Shown here: positions 43,501 through 50,756 of the stretch, piece after piece
Numbering within the stretch: the stretch's first letter is position 1
Layout of the letters: the number at the start of each line of letters is the position of its first letter
Assembly: GCF_021398735.1 (NCBI RefSeq)
Contig: NZ_CP090349.1
Span: 431,001 to 495,000 of the forward strand
DNA from: Methylobacterium oryzae
GTDB taxonomy: Bacteria; Pseudomonadota; Alphaproteobacteria; Rhizobiales; Beijerinckiaceae
Length of the DNA stretch: 64,000 nucleotides
Direction: 5' to 3'
Made by a program: the position numbers and the translations under genes
Notes under the pieces: model-generated
Databases searched by the model: none
What the model was told of the DNA's origin: nothing
The model's input: only the letters and a program-made list of their open reading frames with translations

Positions 43501-43893
43501 CCCGAGGACTACGTTCCGGAGCCCGAGATCCGCCTCAGCCTCTACACGCGCCTGCTGCGCCTCCGCGAGCCCGAAGCGATCGAGGCACTCGCCGGCGAGG
43601 TCGAGGACCGGTTCGGCGCAGCCCCCGCGCCGGTGCTCGCGCTGTTCGACCTCGCGCGGCTGCGCGCGTCCTGCTGCGCGCTGGGCGTCGCCCGGCTCCG
43701 GGGCGGGCCGCAGGGCGTCGCGGCCGACCTGCGGCCCGACCGGCCGCTGACCGCGATGGCCGCCGAGGCGGGGATCGCGCTGCGCGACGGGCGGGTGGTG
43801 TGGAAGCGGCCCTGCCCGGATTCCGCCGCCTGCGCGGCGCTCGCGACCGACCTCTTGGAGCGGATCCGCGCCGCCCGGGAACGTGAGGCCTGA
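40588..43893 (+). CDS. Mfd-type helicase (transcription-repair coupling factor or paralogue)
   Basis: A 1101-residue protein with the whole Mfd layout. The UvrB-like N-terminal module includes YPEWDCLPFDHASPS. An RNA-polymerase-interacting CarD-like domain (about 438-520) starts GDVAVDRDHGLCVFEGL. The RecG-like motor has GDVGFGKTEVALRA (near 592), DEEQRFGAK (near 694), TATPIPRTLQ and ATAIVESGLDVPRA. The C-terminal TRCF domain reads LPSRIPEDYVPEPEIRLSLY. Mfd displaces stalled RNA polymerase and recruits UvrA. The polymerase-binding domain departs from the usual string (a Gln-Asp-Gly-Glu stretch replaces the common DCLEL-type strand). The genome may also encode a canonical mfd elsewhere, hence no symbol. 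Confidence 0.85.
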   Translation: MAKRRTKAGARQGLEDAPLMPTGALAVALLAFAEGPGPVVHVARDARRLEDLAATLQALDPDARVAVYPEWDCLPFDHASPSRATMGARAAVMRWLTDRDALPDFVLTTAPALVQRVPPPETWASARVTLRVGNPLDVEAATADLKRLGYILDERVDEPGEIAVRGRTVEVFPAAAPLPCRIEHAAGRVTAIRSYDPISQRSVAEADELVIDPATEIVLEPGSGQSFEPFTGQEHRLDRYYPRLVTLLDYVPEARLAVEDGTQARIDAFFEQMDEARGRLKTRDAPAGPGTGLYLTPEAWRAVVADRGRLAATDAAGEPRAMPRFAGERRPGTAFAKVLRARLKAGDVVVLAGSVRPLRRLVRQAGKIAERPIRLIDAWADVAEAAPGDVLALEAPLAAGFRVPEQGATVIAAADLFGPEAAVTGAARAILPMGEVDLRPGDVAVDRDHGLCVFEGLEPVSAPGAAQDGEPSEALRLRFAGDAILMVPVTQADRIWRYGSEPDAVTLDKLDGGTWPRRRLEAEATMARTARLMLEAARARRETEAPVLAPPAREMERFAAGFGFAPTPDQAAAVDALMADLASGRPMDRLVCGDVGFGKTEVALRALAAAIFSGRQAALIAPTTVLARQHAETLRRRFGRFGVEVAQLSRLVAPAEAKRVKAGLADGSIRLVVGTHALAGSGVAFADLGLTVIDEEQRFGAKMKADLRRLADGGHVLTLTATPIPRTLQAALVGLQSLSVLATPPALRQPVRTVVAPFDAEAVREALVREHRRGGQSFVVCPRIEDIGPMAERLRALVPGLDILVAHGDLKPSAMDEVMVRFAEGDGDVLLATAIVESGLDVPRANTMLVWEAARFGLAQLHQLRGRVGRGQRRGTVHLLSDPAAPPPAAALQRLRALEALDRLGAGFAVSARDLDLRGAGDLVGEDQAGHAKLVGLGLYQHLLQLALTAAKGERAEDWSPEIELGLPSRIPEDYVPEPEIRLSLYTRLLRLREPEAIEALAGEVEDRFGAAPAPVLALFDLARLRASCCALGVARLRGGPQGVAADLRPDRPLTAMAAEAGIALRDGRVVWKRPCPDSAACAALATDLLERIRAAREREA

Positions 43894-44005
43894 GCAAAGG
43901 CCTGAGCGCGCCAGTCGAGCGTGATGCCGATCTGCGGTTGATCTTGCATCGACCGCTTCAAACCGTCACAGGCTGTCGCGCCAACAACGCGAAGGGGAGT
44001 GACCC

Positions 44006-44440
44006 ATGCACGTGACGATCGAGCAGGCCGAGAAGGCGATCGCGGCCGCCCGCGCCAAGGCCGTGGAGCTCGGCACCCAGATGTGCATCGCGGTGGTCGA
44101 TTCCGGCGGGAACCTCAAGGCGTTCCACCGCATGGACGATGCCTGGGTCGGGTCGATCGACATCGCCCAGAAGAAGGCCAAGACCTCGGTGTTCTTCGGC
44201 ATGATGACCGGCCAGATCGGCCAGCTGTCGCAGCCGGGCGGGCCGCTCTACGGGATCGAGCACTCCAACGACGGGCTGATCACCTTCCCGGGCGGGATCC
44301 CGATCGTCGACGCCGACGGCGTCATGTCGGGCGCCATCGGGGTCAGCGGCTCGACGGTCGAGAACGACCACACCGTCGCGGAGGCCGGCGCCAAGGCCAT
44401 CGGCCGGACCGAGCTGCCGGCCCATCCCTGGCGGACCTGA
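44006..44440 (+). CDS. GlcG/HbpS family protein
   Basis: A 144-residue single-domain protein of the GlcG/HbpS (DUF336) family, small alpha/beta proteins that bind haem or cobalamin or associate with oxidases. Hallmarks are [51 protein letters not shown] and a terminal His-containing AHPWRT. GAAGGGGAG precedes the ATG. There is no signal peptide, so it is cytoplasmic. It stands alone between the Mfd-type gene and a convergent PAS gene. Confidence 0.9.
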   Translation: MHVTIEQAEKAIAAARAKAVELGTQMCIAVVDSGGNLKAFHRMDDAWVGSIDIAQKKAKTSVFFGMMTGQIGQLSQPGGPLYGIEHSNDGLITFPGGIPIVDADGVMSGAIGVSGSTVENDHTVAEAGAKAIGRTELPAHPWRT

Positions 44441-44494
44441 GCCGCCGGGGCTATTCCCGAGAGCTCTTCCCAGGGCCTCTTCCCGGGGCGCGCG

Positions 44495-45085
44495 TCAGGG
44501 GTCGCGCCGCGCCAGCGCGCGGCCGATCCCGTGGAGCAGCATCCCCGAGACCGAGCGGAGATAGGGGTCGCCGTGGCGCTCCAGCGCCGCGTGGATCTGG
44601 ATGCCGTGGTCGGCCGCGGTGTTCAGGTCCGCCCCGTCGGTGGTGCCGTGCGTGACGCCGTTCATAGGGCTGTTCACGGCTCCGTTCATGGCCCCGGACT
44701 GGATCCCGTGCCGGTAGAGGTCCGTGACGTCGATGTAGGCGCCGCGCCCGCGCAGCAGGCCGTCCGAATCGGGCGTTAGGCAGCCGCGGTTGAGGATCCA
44801 GCGGATCTCGCCCGCCCCGGTCACGACGCGGAACTCGAGGGAGACCGGGCCGCCGGTCTGGCGGACGTGGCGGATCCGGCCGAACACCCAGTCCCGGTCG
44901 GCCGGGTGGATCCGGCCGAGGGCCGCGTCCAGCGGCAGCGGCGTCCCGGCGAGCCCCGGATCCCCCGCCATCAGCGAGGCCGCGCCCGAATCCAGCATCG
45001 ACCGGCCGGCCCGGACATCCGTGTCCCAGATCCCGATGAATCCGGCGGCCTGCAGGGCCGAGGCTGTCGTGGAAGCCAGCACCAT
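44495..45085 (-). CDS. PAS domain protein
   Basis: A 196-residue protein with one PAS_3-type domain (about 10-120). It has GIWDTDVRAGRSMLDSGAASLM, IHPADRDWVFGRIRHV, LEFRVVTGAGEIRWILNRG and a final GAYIDVTDLYR. The remaining 75 residues include a loose repeat (MNGAVNSPMNGVTHGT) and no output domain is seen, so it may act as a stand-alone sensor or adaptor. GGAGGGG lies six bases before the ATG. A 17-base palindrome sits immediately upstream. Confidence 0.8.
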   Translation of the reverse strand: MVLASTTASALQAAGFIGIWDTDVRAGRSMLDSGAASLMAGDPGLAGTPLPLDAALGRIHPADRDWVFGRIRHVRQTGGPVSLEFRVVTGAGEIRWILNRGCLTPDSDGLLRGRGAYIDVTDLYRHGIQSGAMNGAVNSPMNGVTHGTTDGADLNTAADHGIQIHAALERHGDPYLRSVSGMLLHGIGRALARRDP

Positions 45086-45105
45086 GGAATCCCCTCCGAA
45101 CTGGC

Positions 45106-45122
45106 TACAATCGACGATTGTA
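45106..45122. promoter_or_regulatory. 17-base perfect palindrome upstream of PAS gene
   Basis: TACAATCGACGATTGTA is two perfect eight-base arms around one base, 21 bases before the PAS gene start codon. It has the size and symmetry of a dimeric repressor operator. No adjacent regulator gene suggests its ligand. Confidence 0.5.
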
Positions 45123-45546
45123 CGATGGCGGACAGACTAATCCGCAACACATGCTGTCCGCGAGCCCGAAGTCCAGTATCGGCTGCGCGAACGGCTTTTG
45201 ACACGGCGTCGCGGCCCCCCGCCACCGGGTTGCATTGCGGATGATCAAGACTTCGGTTCCGGACAATCCCGTTCTCGACAATGCGGGGCCGCTCCGGTGC
45301 GGCGCAAAGACCGGATTCACAGCGCCGCCGCGCGGACAGTTCGATCACAAATGATCGGTAGACGCCGCGATCCGGCGGAAATCCGCACTTCGGCCCGTGG
45401 ATCGCTCCACCGCCGGGCGCCGTCGGGCGCCGCCGGCCCGCGAAGCCCGTGGCTCGCGCCGGGCCCGCCCTGGTGCGGGTTGCCGCTGCGCCGTAACCTG
45501 CACCTTCCGGTAGGCATCCCGCCGGGAGGCCAGCAGCAGAGACGCC
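45123..45546. other. non-coding gap upstream of the M20 carbamoylase gene
   Basis: These 424 bases carry no convincing gene. The left half is less GC-rich than the genome, fitting promoter DNA. The right half (45400-45540) is GC-rich leader with no clear structured RNA. Confidence 0.4.
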
Positions 45547-46833
45547 ATGGACCGCACGGTGAACCGCACCAACCTCCCGCTCTCGCGGGAGCGGCTCTGG
45601 GACAGCCTGATGGAGCTCGCCCGGATCGGCGCGCTGCCCAACGGCGGCAACGACCGGCAGGCCCTGACCGACCGCGACGCCGAGGGGCGCGCCCTGTTCC
45701 AGCGCTGGGGCGAGGCGGCGGGGCTGACGCTCACCGTGGACCGGGTCGGCACCATGGTCTTCCACCGGCCCGGGCGCGATCCGGGCCGGAAGCCGGTCGC
45801 CGTCGGCAGCCACCTCGACACCCAGCCCACCGGGGGCAAGTTCGACGGGCCGCTGGGCGTCCTCGCCGGGCTGGAGATCATGCGCGCCCTGCAGGAGGCC
45901 GGGATCGAGACCGAGGCGCCGCTCCTGCTGATCAACTGGTGCAACGAGGAGGGCGCGCGCTTCGCGCCGCCGATGAGCGGCAGCGGCGTCGCCATGGGCA
46001 TCGTCCCGGAGGCCGACATCCTGGCGACCCGGGACCTCGCGGGCCACGCCTTCGGCGACGAGCTGCGGCGCATCGGCTGGCAGGGCGCGGCGGACCCGGC
46101 CGCCCTGCGGGAGATCGGCGCCTATTTCGAGCTCCACATCGAGCAGGGCAAGCGCCTGGAGGAGGCCGGGCTCACCGTCGGGGTGGTCGACCGGGCGCTC
46201 GCCCAGATCTGGTACGAGATCACCGTGCTGGGCGAGGAGGCCCATGCCGGCAGCCCCATGGCGGGCCGGCGCGACGCGATGATGGCCGCGGCGGCGCTGA
46301 TCGCGTCGCTCGAGGGCATCGCGGAGGCGGCGGTCGGCGCCGGCGGCGAGCGCGGCCGCGCCACCGTCGGCGTGCTGCGGGCGGAGCCGGCGAGCCGCAA
46401 CATCACGCCCGGCCGGGTCTGGTTCAGCCTCGACACCCGCCACGGCGACACCGCGCAGCTGGAGGCGATGGGGGCGCGGATCCGGGCCCGGGCCGACGCC
46501 CTGGCGGCGGAGCGCGGCGTCACCGTCCAGGTCGCGGAGTTCTGGCGCGCCCCCCCGACCCCGTTCGACCCGGTCCTGGTGGACCGCGTCCAGGCGGCGG
46601 CCGAGGCGCGGGGCCATGCCTGGACGCGGATGCCGACCGCGATCTACCACGACGCCGTCTACTGCGCCCGCGCGGTGCCGGCGGCCCTGGTGTTCTGCCC
46701 CTGCCACGGCGGGATCAGCCACAACGAGGCCGAGAGCATCACGCCGGCCTGGGCCGGGGCCGGCCTGGAGGTTCTGGCCGACGCCGTGCTGGCGACGGCG
46801 GGCCTCGCCGGCCCCCGGACCGGGCCGGAATGA
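45547..46833 (+). CDS. Zn-dependent hydrolase, allantoate amidohydrolase/N-carbamoyl-L-amino acid hydrolase family (M20)
   Basis: A 428-residue cytoplasmic M20-family amidohydrolase. Metal ligands and catalytic residues lie in VGSHLDTQPTGGKFDGPLGV (His, Asp), INWCNEEGARFAPPM (Glu pair), YFELHIEQGKRLEE (His) and CHGGISHNEAE (His). Members hydrolyse the carbamoyl or ureido group of N-carbamoyl-amino acids, allantoate or ureidoglycolate. The family's substrate-binding segments (RPGRDPGRKPVAVGSH, YHDAVYCARAVP) are present, but the substrate is not decided. No hydantoinase, allantoinase or transporter gene is adjacent. The start MDRTVNRTNLPLSRERLWD is typical. Confidence 0.92.
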   Translation: MDRTVNRTNLPLSRERLWDSLMELARIGALPNGGNDRQALTDRDAEGRALFQRWGEAAGLTLTVDRVGTMVFHRPGRDPGRKPVAVGSHLDTQPTGGKFDGPLGVLAGLEIMRALQEAGIETEAPLLLINWCNEEGARFAPPMSGSGVAMGIVPEADILATRDLAGHAFGDELRRIGWQGAADPAALREIGAYFELHIEQGKRLEEAGLTVGVVDRALAQIWYEITVLGEEAHAGSPMAGRRDAMMAAAALIASLEGIAEAAVGAGGERGRATVGVLRAEPASRNITPGRVWFSLDTRHGDTAQLEAMGARIRARADALAAERGVTVQVAEFWRAPPTPFDPVLVDRVQAAAEARGHAWTRMPTAIYHDAVYCARAVPAALVFCPCHGGISHNEAESITPAWAGAGLEVLADAVLATAGLAGPRTGPE

Positions 46834-46875
46834 GCCGCGCCGCCGGCCGCGCACGAACGGAGACCGGGTTCCCGC

Positions 46876-47169
46876 ATGTCCGACGACAACGTCATCCGCC
46901 CCGCCTTCGGCGTCCCCCGCAACCCGGCGCCGGAGCCCGATCCGGCCCAGGCGCCCCTGCGCGTCTTCGGCACGGGGGCCGGCCACCGGGTCGGCCTGAT
47001 CCACGACCCGTCGGCGGTCGAGGGCGACGTCATCCGCATCGTGGTCGGGCCCGAGGACGAGCCGGGGGTCGAGACCGTGGCGCTGCTCCCCGCCGACGCG
47101 GAGGCCGAGGCCGAGCGGATCGGCTTCGCCATCCTGCGGGCGCTGGAGGTGGTCGAGGGCGCGGTCTGA
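46876..47169 (+). CDS. small hypothetical protein
   Basis: A 97-residue acidic protein with no named domain. The N-terminal MSDDNVIRPAFGVPRNP is followed by a beta-rich middle (HRVGLIHDPSAVEGDVIRIVVG, GVETVALLP) and a C-terminal helix (AEAEAERIGFAILRALEVVEGA). It follows the carbamoylase gene by 42 bases and may be co-transcribed with it. It is cytoplasmic by appearance. Confidence 0.6.
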   Translation: MSDDNVIRPAFGVPRNPAPEPDPAQAPLRVFGTGAGHRVGLIHDPSAVEGDVIRIVVGPEDEPGVETVALLPADAEAEAERIGFAILRALEVVEGAV

Positions 47170-47297
47170 GCCGCGCGCTGGATTCGCCGGCTGAACCGCG
47201 GCCTGCGCCGCGGTCTGGACCGCGGAGCGGGCGGTGCGCGTTCTCGGAAAGCGGGAGCGGCCGGCGCGAACGGTCGCCGGATCGCCGGGAGGGACGG

Positions 47298-47753
47298 ATG
47301 ACGGGCGCTCGGATCAGCAGCACGGAGATCGCGATCCCCGCGCGGGCCGGACTGGTCTGGTCCGTGTTAACGGACCTCGATTCCTACCCGGCCTGGAACC
47401 CGTACATCCGCAAGGCCGAGGGCCGCCTGCGCGAGGGCGCGCGCTGGCGCCTGGAGCGGACCCTGAACGGCCGCGCCTACCGGGCGCGCCAAGTGACGGT
47501 GACCTGCTGGGAGCCCGGCCGGCGGCTCACGTGGCGCGGCGGCATCCCGACGCCGCCCCTGCTCATCGGCGAGCACGAGATCCGGATCACCGAGACCGCC
47601 GACGGCGTCCGCCTCGTCCAGGCCGAGACCGTCGCGGGCCTGCTCGCCCCCGGCCTGTTCCCGTGGCTGCGGACGCGCATGCAGGCCCGGTTCGCCGCGA
47701 TGAACGAGGCCCTGCGCGAGGAGGTCGCGCGCCGGCTGGCCGAGAACGCCTGA
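47298..47753 (+). CDS. SRPBCC (START-like) domain protein
   Basis: A 151-residue single-domain protein of the polyketide cyclase/START-like (SRPBCC) superfamily, which binds hydrophobic ligands in a deep cavity. It has the typical opening STEIAIPARAGLVWSVLTDLDSYPAWNPYIRKAEG, a central ERTLNGRAYRARQVTV strand pair, and a long C-terminal helix (MQARFAAMNEALREEVARR). GGGAGGGACGG precedes the ATG. The ligand and role cannot be inferred from the neighbours. Confidence 0.88.
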   Translation: MTGARISSTEIAIPARAGLVWSVLTDLDSYPAWNPYIRKAEGRLREGARWRLERTLNGRAYRARQVTVTCWEPGRRLTWRGGIPTPPLLIGEHEIRITETADGVRLVQAETVAGLLAPGLFPWLRTRMQARFAAMNEALREEVARRLAENA

Positions 47754-47795
47754 GGGCCGGTCTCGGCCGTTCCGGACCGCTCCGGGCCGACGCGG

Positions 47796-48047
47796 TCAGG
47801 CGACCGGCTTCGGCTTGACGATCGGCGAGCGGGTCAGGCTCTCGATCGCGCGCCCCGGCCGCCCGGCCTTGCGGGCGATCTCCTCCTCCTGCTCGGCGAT
47901 GAGCTGCCGGGCAGGCTCGTCGCCGTCGAGGCCGCCGAGGATCTCGGCCGGCACGCGCCGGTTCGAGGCCCGGGACCCGTCCGCGAAGACGATATCGAAC
48001 AGAACGGAGCCCCGCTCCTGCGGTCTCGACTTGATGCGCTTGGCCAT
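47796..48047 (-). CDS. small hypothetical protein
   Basis: An 83-residue protein beginning MAKRIKSRPQERGSVLFDIVFADGSRASNRRVPAEIL, with a Glu-rich helix (ARQLIAEQEEEIARKAGRP) and a basic tail. The charged pattern suggests a small nucleic-acid or protein-binding factor, but no family is recognised. The start is placed here because the longer frame to 48185 reads as unconstrained. It is divergent from the methyltransferase-like gene at 48200. Confidence 0.55.
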   Translation of the reverse strand: MAKRIKSRPQERGSVLFDIVFADGSRASNRRVPAEILGGLDGDEPARQLIAEQEEEIARKAGRPGRAIESLTRSPIVKPKPVA

Positions 48048-48199
48048 AGGTGCTGATACGCCGCCGGAATCGGTCGCGGCAAGGCGCGGTGCCGGGCGGG
48101 GGTGCGCGGCGCGCACGGACGGGCCCGCGCGCCGCCCCGCTCCCGCCGCGATCCCTCCGCCGCCCGCATGACAGGGCGCCGGCAAACGAGGACGCGCGC

Positions 48200-48985
48200 G
48201 TGATACCCTGGGTTCATCTCGATACCGGATCCGTGCCCGGCGGCGGCACCGACCTGCGCCTGATGCGGCGCGGCGACGAGTTCGCCATCATGGCCGACAC
48301 GATCGAGCTGATGAACAACCGGCGCAGCGGCTCGGAAGTGGCGCTCGCGGCGATGACCTGCGCGCGGCTCCAGGACCGGCCCCGCGCCCGGGTCCTGATC
48401 GGCGGCCTCGGCATGGGCTTCACCCTGCGGGCGGCGCTCGAGGGCCTCGGGCCGCAGGCGCAGGTGGTGGTCGCCGAGCTGGTGCCCGCCGTGGTCGCCT
48501 GGGCCCGGGGGCCGCTCGCCCACGTCTTCGCCGGCTGCCTGGACGATCCGCGGGTCGACCTGCAGGAGGCCGACGTCAACCGCCTGATCCAGGCCGGACC
48601 GGAGCGCTACGACGCGATCCTGCTCGACGTCGACAACGGCCCGGAGGGGCTGATGCGCAAGGCGAACGACCGGCTCTACGACAATTGGGGGCTGAAGCGC
48701 GCCCGCTGGGCCCTGCGGCCGGGCGGTATCCTGGGCGTCTGGTCGGGCGCCCCGGACCGGAAGTTCAAGAGCCGCCTGCAGCGCTCCGGCTTCGCGGTCG
48801 ACGAGCAGCGCGTCCACGCGAGCGGCCGGGGCAGCGGCCCGAAGCACGTGGTCTGGCTCGGGACCCGGACCGAGGGGCGGGTCGAGGGCCCGGGTCAGAG
48901 CGACGGGAGGCCGGGCGACGACCGGGCGGCGGGCGGCCCGAGACCGCGCGGACCGGCCCAGGGCCGGCGCCGGCCGGGACGCTAG
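48200..48985 (+). CDS. spermidine synthase-like (class I SAM fold) protein
   Basis: A 261-residue protein with the spermidine/spermine synthase-type Rossmann fold. It has ELMNNRRSGSEVALAAMTC at the start of the fold, the nucleotide-binding loop VLIGGLGMGFTLRAAL, the acidic strand VVVAELVPAVVAWA and the active-site-like strand YDAILLDVDNGPE. A proper polyamine synthase would show the gatekeeping YHE and DSTDP motifs, which are not evident, so a different aminopropyl or methyl transferase role is possible. The GTG start has GAGGA seven bases upstream. The last 40 residues are Gly/Arg/Pro-rich and disordered. Confidence 0.8.
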   Translation: MIPWVHLDTGSVPGGGTDLRLMRRGDEFAIMADTIELMNNRRSGSEVALAAMTCARLQDRPRARVLIGGLGMGFTLRAALEGLGPQAQVVVAELVPAVVAWARGPLAHVFAGCLDDPRVDLQEADVNRLIQAGPERYDAILLDVDNGPEGLMRKANDRLYDNWGLKRARWALRPGGILGVWSGAPDRKFKSRLQRSGFAVDEQRVHASGRGSGPKHVVWLGTRTEGRVEGPGQSDGRPGDDRAAGGPRPRGPAQGRRRPGR

Positions 48986-49083
48986 GGCGGCTTCAGCGCG
49001 GGCTGCGGCGGTCCGGAGGACGGGGCTGCCGCGCACGGTCGCACCCCCTGTCCCGGCGCCGGACGCCTCCGCACATTCCCGGC

Positions 49084-49290
49084 ATGGGTGCGACGGGCGG
49101 GCATCTCTACACGGTCGAGGTCAGGCCGAGCCGGCATGATCCCGGTCACTTCACCTGGGCGATCCGCGACCGCGGCAAGCTGGTCCGGGGGTCGTACCGC
49201 CCGCACACCTCCGAGCACGCGGCGCGCGCCGTCGCGGAAGCCGAGGTCGAGCGCCTGATCGGCCAGGACGGCCGGTCCGGCGGCGCCTAG
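49084..49290 (+). CDS. small hypothetical protein
   Basis: A 68-residue basic protein. YTVEVRPSRHDPGHFTWAIRDRGKLVRGS predicts a three-strand sheet, followed by a helix ARAVAEAEVERLIGQDG. This strand-strand-helix layout occurs in many short uncharacterised proteins of Methylobacterium-like genomes. No Shine-Dalgarno is strong. It lies 98 bases after the spermidine synthase-like gene. Confidence 0.6.
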   Translation: MGATGGHLYTVEVRPSRHDPGHFTWAIRDRGKLVRGSYRPHTSEHAARAVAEAEVERLIGQDGRSGGA

Positions 49291-49442
49291 ACCCGCCGCG
49301 CGGGGCGATTTCAGGTCCGCCCGAAGAGCATCGCGTCCCAAGATCCCGGCCCGCTCGTGGGCCGGCGCGGCGCCATGCGAAACTCGCATGGGTGTGCAGT
49401 CTGACCCGGGTACATATGCATGCCTCCGCGGCGCTCGATCCA

Positions 49443-49471
49443 TTGCATGCCGCAATGCGGTATCCTATCTT
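49443..49471 (+). promoter_or_regulatory. candidate promoter of small RNA copy C
   Basis: TTGCAT at 49443-49448 and TATCTT at 49466-49471, separated by 17 bases, place transcription initiation at about 49478, exactly the first base of hairpin 1 of the candidate RNA. Confidence 0.5.
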
Positions 49472-49477
49472 TGCACT

Positions 49478-49567
49478 GCGGGATGGCGATGGCGTCGCGA
49501 TCCCGCTGCCCTTCTTGGGCGTTTCCTCCCTAGACTTCGGGCCGCTCCTTCGGGAGTGGCCTTTTTT
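49478..49567 (+). ncRNA. candidate small RNA with anti-Shine-Dalgarno linker, copy C
   Basis: About 90 nt. Hairpin 1 (49478-49506) has a seven-base-pair outer stem GCGGGAT/ATCCCGC, a G-G mismatch and an inner GCGA/UCGC stem. Hairpin 2 is GCCC-5 nt-GGGC. The linker is TTTCCTCCCTAGACTTC (49522-49538). The terminator GGCCGCTCC-UUCG-GGAGUGGCC (49540-49561) is capped by a stable UUCG tetraloop and followed by six Ts. It is flanked by small hypothetical genes but has its own promoter candidate. The same architecture and identical linker occur on the other strand at 36903-36995. The exposed CCUCC is complementary to ribosome binding sites, suggesting an mRNA-targeting regulator. Confidence 0.75.
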
Positions 49568-49653
49568 CTTTCCGCCGGCCGACCCGCCGCGCGGACCGCG
49601 CCCCGACGTCTCGACCGCGCGGAACCCGGAGCTTGGCGGTACGTTTTTCCGCC

Positions 49654-50193
49654 ATGGAACACTATCGCTCCACACTTGGGACGACTGCCGTTGCCGTATT
49701 CGGGCTGGTGGCGGCCGCGCATATTCTGCATCCGGGCAATTACGAGGTGCAGACGCGTCCCGCGCGTCCTGCCGTGACGGACGCCGCGCCGGTCTCGAAG
49801 CCGGCCGCCGCACCGGTCTCGCGGAGCGCCTGGGTCGACCCGCCGGCCAAGCTCGCCGCGCCGGAGACCACGGGTGCCCTGGCAGCCGCCCCGGCGCCGC
49901 GGGTCGCGGCGACGGTCCCGGACACTGCGATGCCGGCTGCCCCGCTCCCCGCCGAGATGGCGCGCCCGGCCGGGCCGCCGCGCAGGACCGCGGCGCACCG
50001 CGCGAAGGGGACGGAGCGCGGCGTCCACCGGGCGGCCCGCCTCCGCCACGCCGCCCTCGTCCGCACCGCCGAATCCGACCGGCCGACCGTCACCGCCGCG
50101 GCGCCGCAGCCCGCGCCGGCGGCCGCACCGTCGCAGAAGATCGATCCCATCGGCGACATCATCCGCGGTCTAGGATTCGGCCGCGACGGCTGA
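49654..50193 (+). CDS. hypothetical Ala/Pro-rich protein with N-terminal membrane anchor
   Basis: A 179-residue protein. One hydrophobic segment near the start (TTAVAVFGLVAAAHIL) could be a signal anchor. The rest is Ala/Pro/Arg-rich low complexity with a basic middle (AHRAKGTERGVHRAARLRHAALV) and a short conserved-looking end, KIDPIGDIIRGLGFGRDG. It is probably a periplasm-facing anchored protein, and no family is recognised. It directly follows the candidate small RNA and converges with the cupredoxin gene. Confidence 0.6.
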   Translation: MEHYRSTLGTTAVAVFGLVAAAHILHPGNYEVQTRPARPAVTDAAPVSKPAAAPVSRSAWVDPPAKLAAPETTGALAAAPAPRVAATVPDTAMPAAPLPAEMARPAGPPRRTAAHRAKGTERGVHRAARLRHAALVRTAESDRPTVTAAAPQPAPAAAPSQKIDPIGDIIRGLGFGRDG

Positions 50194-50207
50194 GGGCTCC
50201 CGGATCC

Positions 50208-50570
50208 CTACTCGACGTGGAGGGTGAGCTTCATCTTCGGATGAATGCCGCACTGGATGACGAAATCGCCCGGCTCGGCCAGGGTCAATCGCGTCTCGGT
50301 GCCGGGCTCCTGAGTGCCGGCGTCGAACGAGAACCGGTCCGCCTCGATGAAGGCGTGGTGGGTCAGGCGCGCGTCGCCGTTGCGCAGGGCGATGGTGTCG
50401 CCGCGGCGCAGGTACAGGTCGGTCGGCATGTACCGGCCCGCCTTCTGCAGCACGATCCGCGTCGTGGCCGGCAGCGAGGCCCGGGCCGTCCCGAGACCGA
50501 TGGTTGTCCCGATCAGCGCCAGGATCCCGGCGAACACGAGGGCGCGCAGGCACCGGCTGCGGAGGGACAT
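50208..50570 (-). CDS. cupredoxin-domain (type 1 copper) protein
   Basis: A 120-residue periplasmic protein with a Sec signal peptide (ALVFAGILALIGTTIGLGTARA). The mature part of about 90 residues is a plastocyanin/azurin-like barrel. The copper ligands expected in this fold are visible: His71 or His72 in LTHHAFI, and Cys107, His110 and Met113 in VIQCGIHPKMKLTLHVE. It would carry one electron or store copper. The start is placed at MSLRSRC, with GGAGGGACAT's complement setting the position; a longer frame to 50654 lacks a signal peptide at its N-terminus. An AT-rich region with palindromes lies upstream. Confidence 0.88.
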   Translation of the reverse strand: MSLRSRCLRALVFAGILALIGTTIGLGTARASLPATTRIVLQKAGRYMPTDLYLRRGDTIALRNGDARLTHHAFIEADRFSFDAGTQEPGTETRLTLAEPGDFVIQCGIHPKMKLTLHVE

Positions 50571-50713
50571 GACCGAGATCCAGACGTGACGCGCTGCGGG
50601 CCGGACCCTCGGGGCCCTGGCCGTGCGGCCGAGCTTGCCGCCGCGTCGCAGCATGCGCGCAGCCTCTCAACCGGGGGCTACGATATCCGGTAAAAATTTA
50701 TCAAGTTGGGCCG

Positions 50714-50756
50714 CTGTATAGCGCATATACAGATAAAGAAATCTATTTATCTGTAT
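50714..50756. promoter_or_regulatory. overlapping AT-rich inverted repeats between lysR and the cupredoxin gene
   Basis: CTGTATA (50714-50720) pairs with TATACAG (50726-50732). The overlapping ATACAGATAAA (50727-50737) pairs with TTTATCTGTAT (50746-50756). The two hairpins are mutually exclusive. The region is strikingly AT-rich for this genome and includes the stop codon of the lysR gene. It may be that gene's terminator, an operator for the cupredoxin gene, or both. Confidence 0.5.

Noticed and set aside
50714-50732. LexA (SOS) box at CTGTATAGCGCATATACAG
   Set aside because: The enterobacterial box is CTGT-N8-ACAG and here the spacing is 11. Alphaproteobacterial LexA uses GAAC/GTTC repeats instead.
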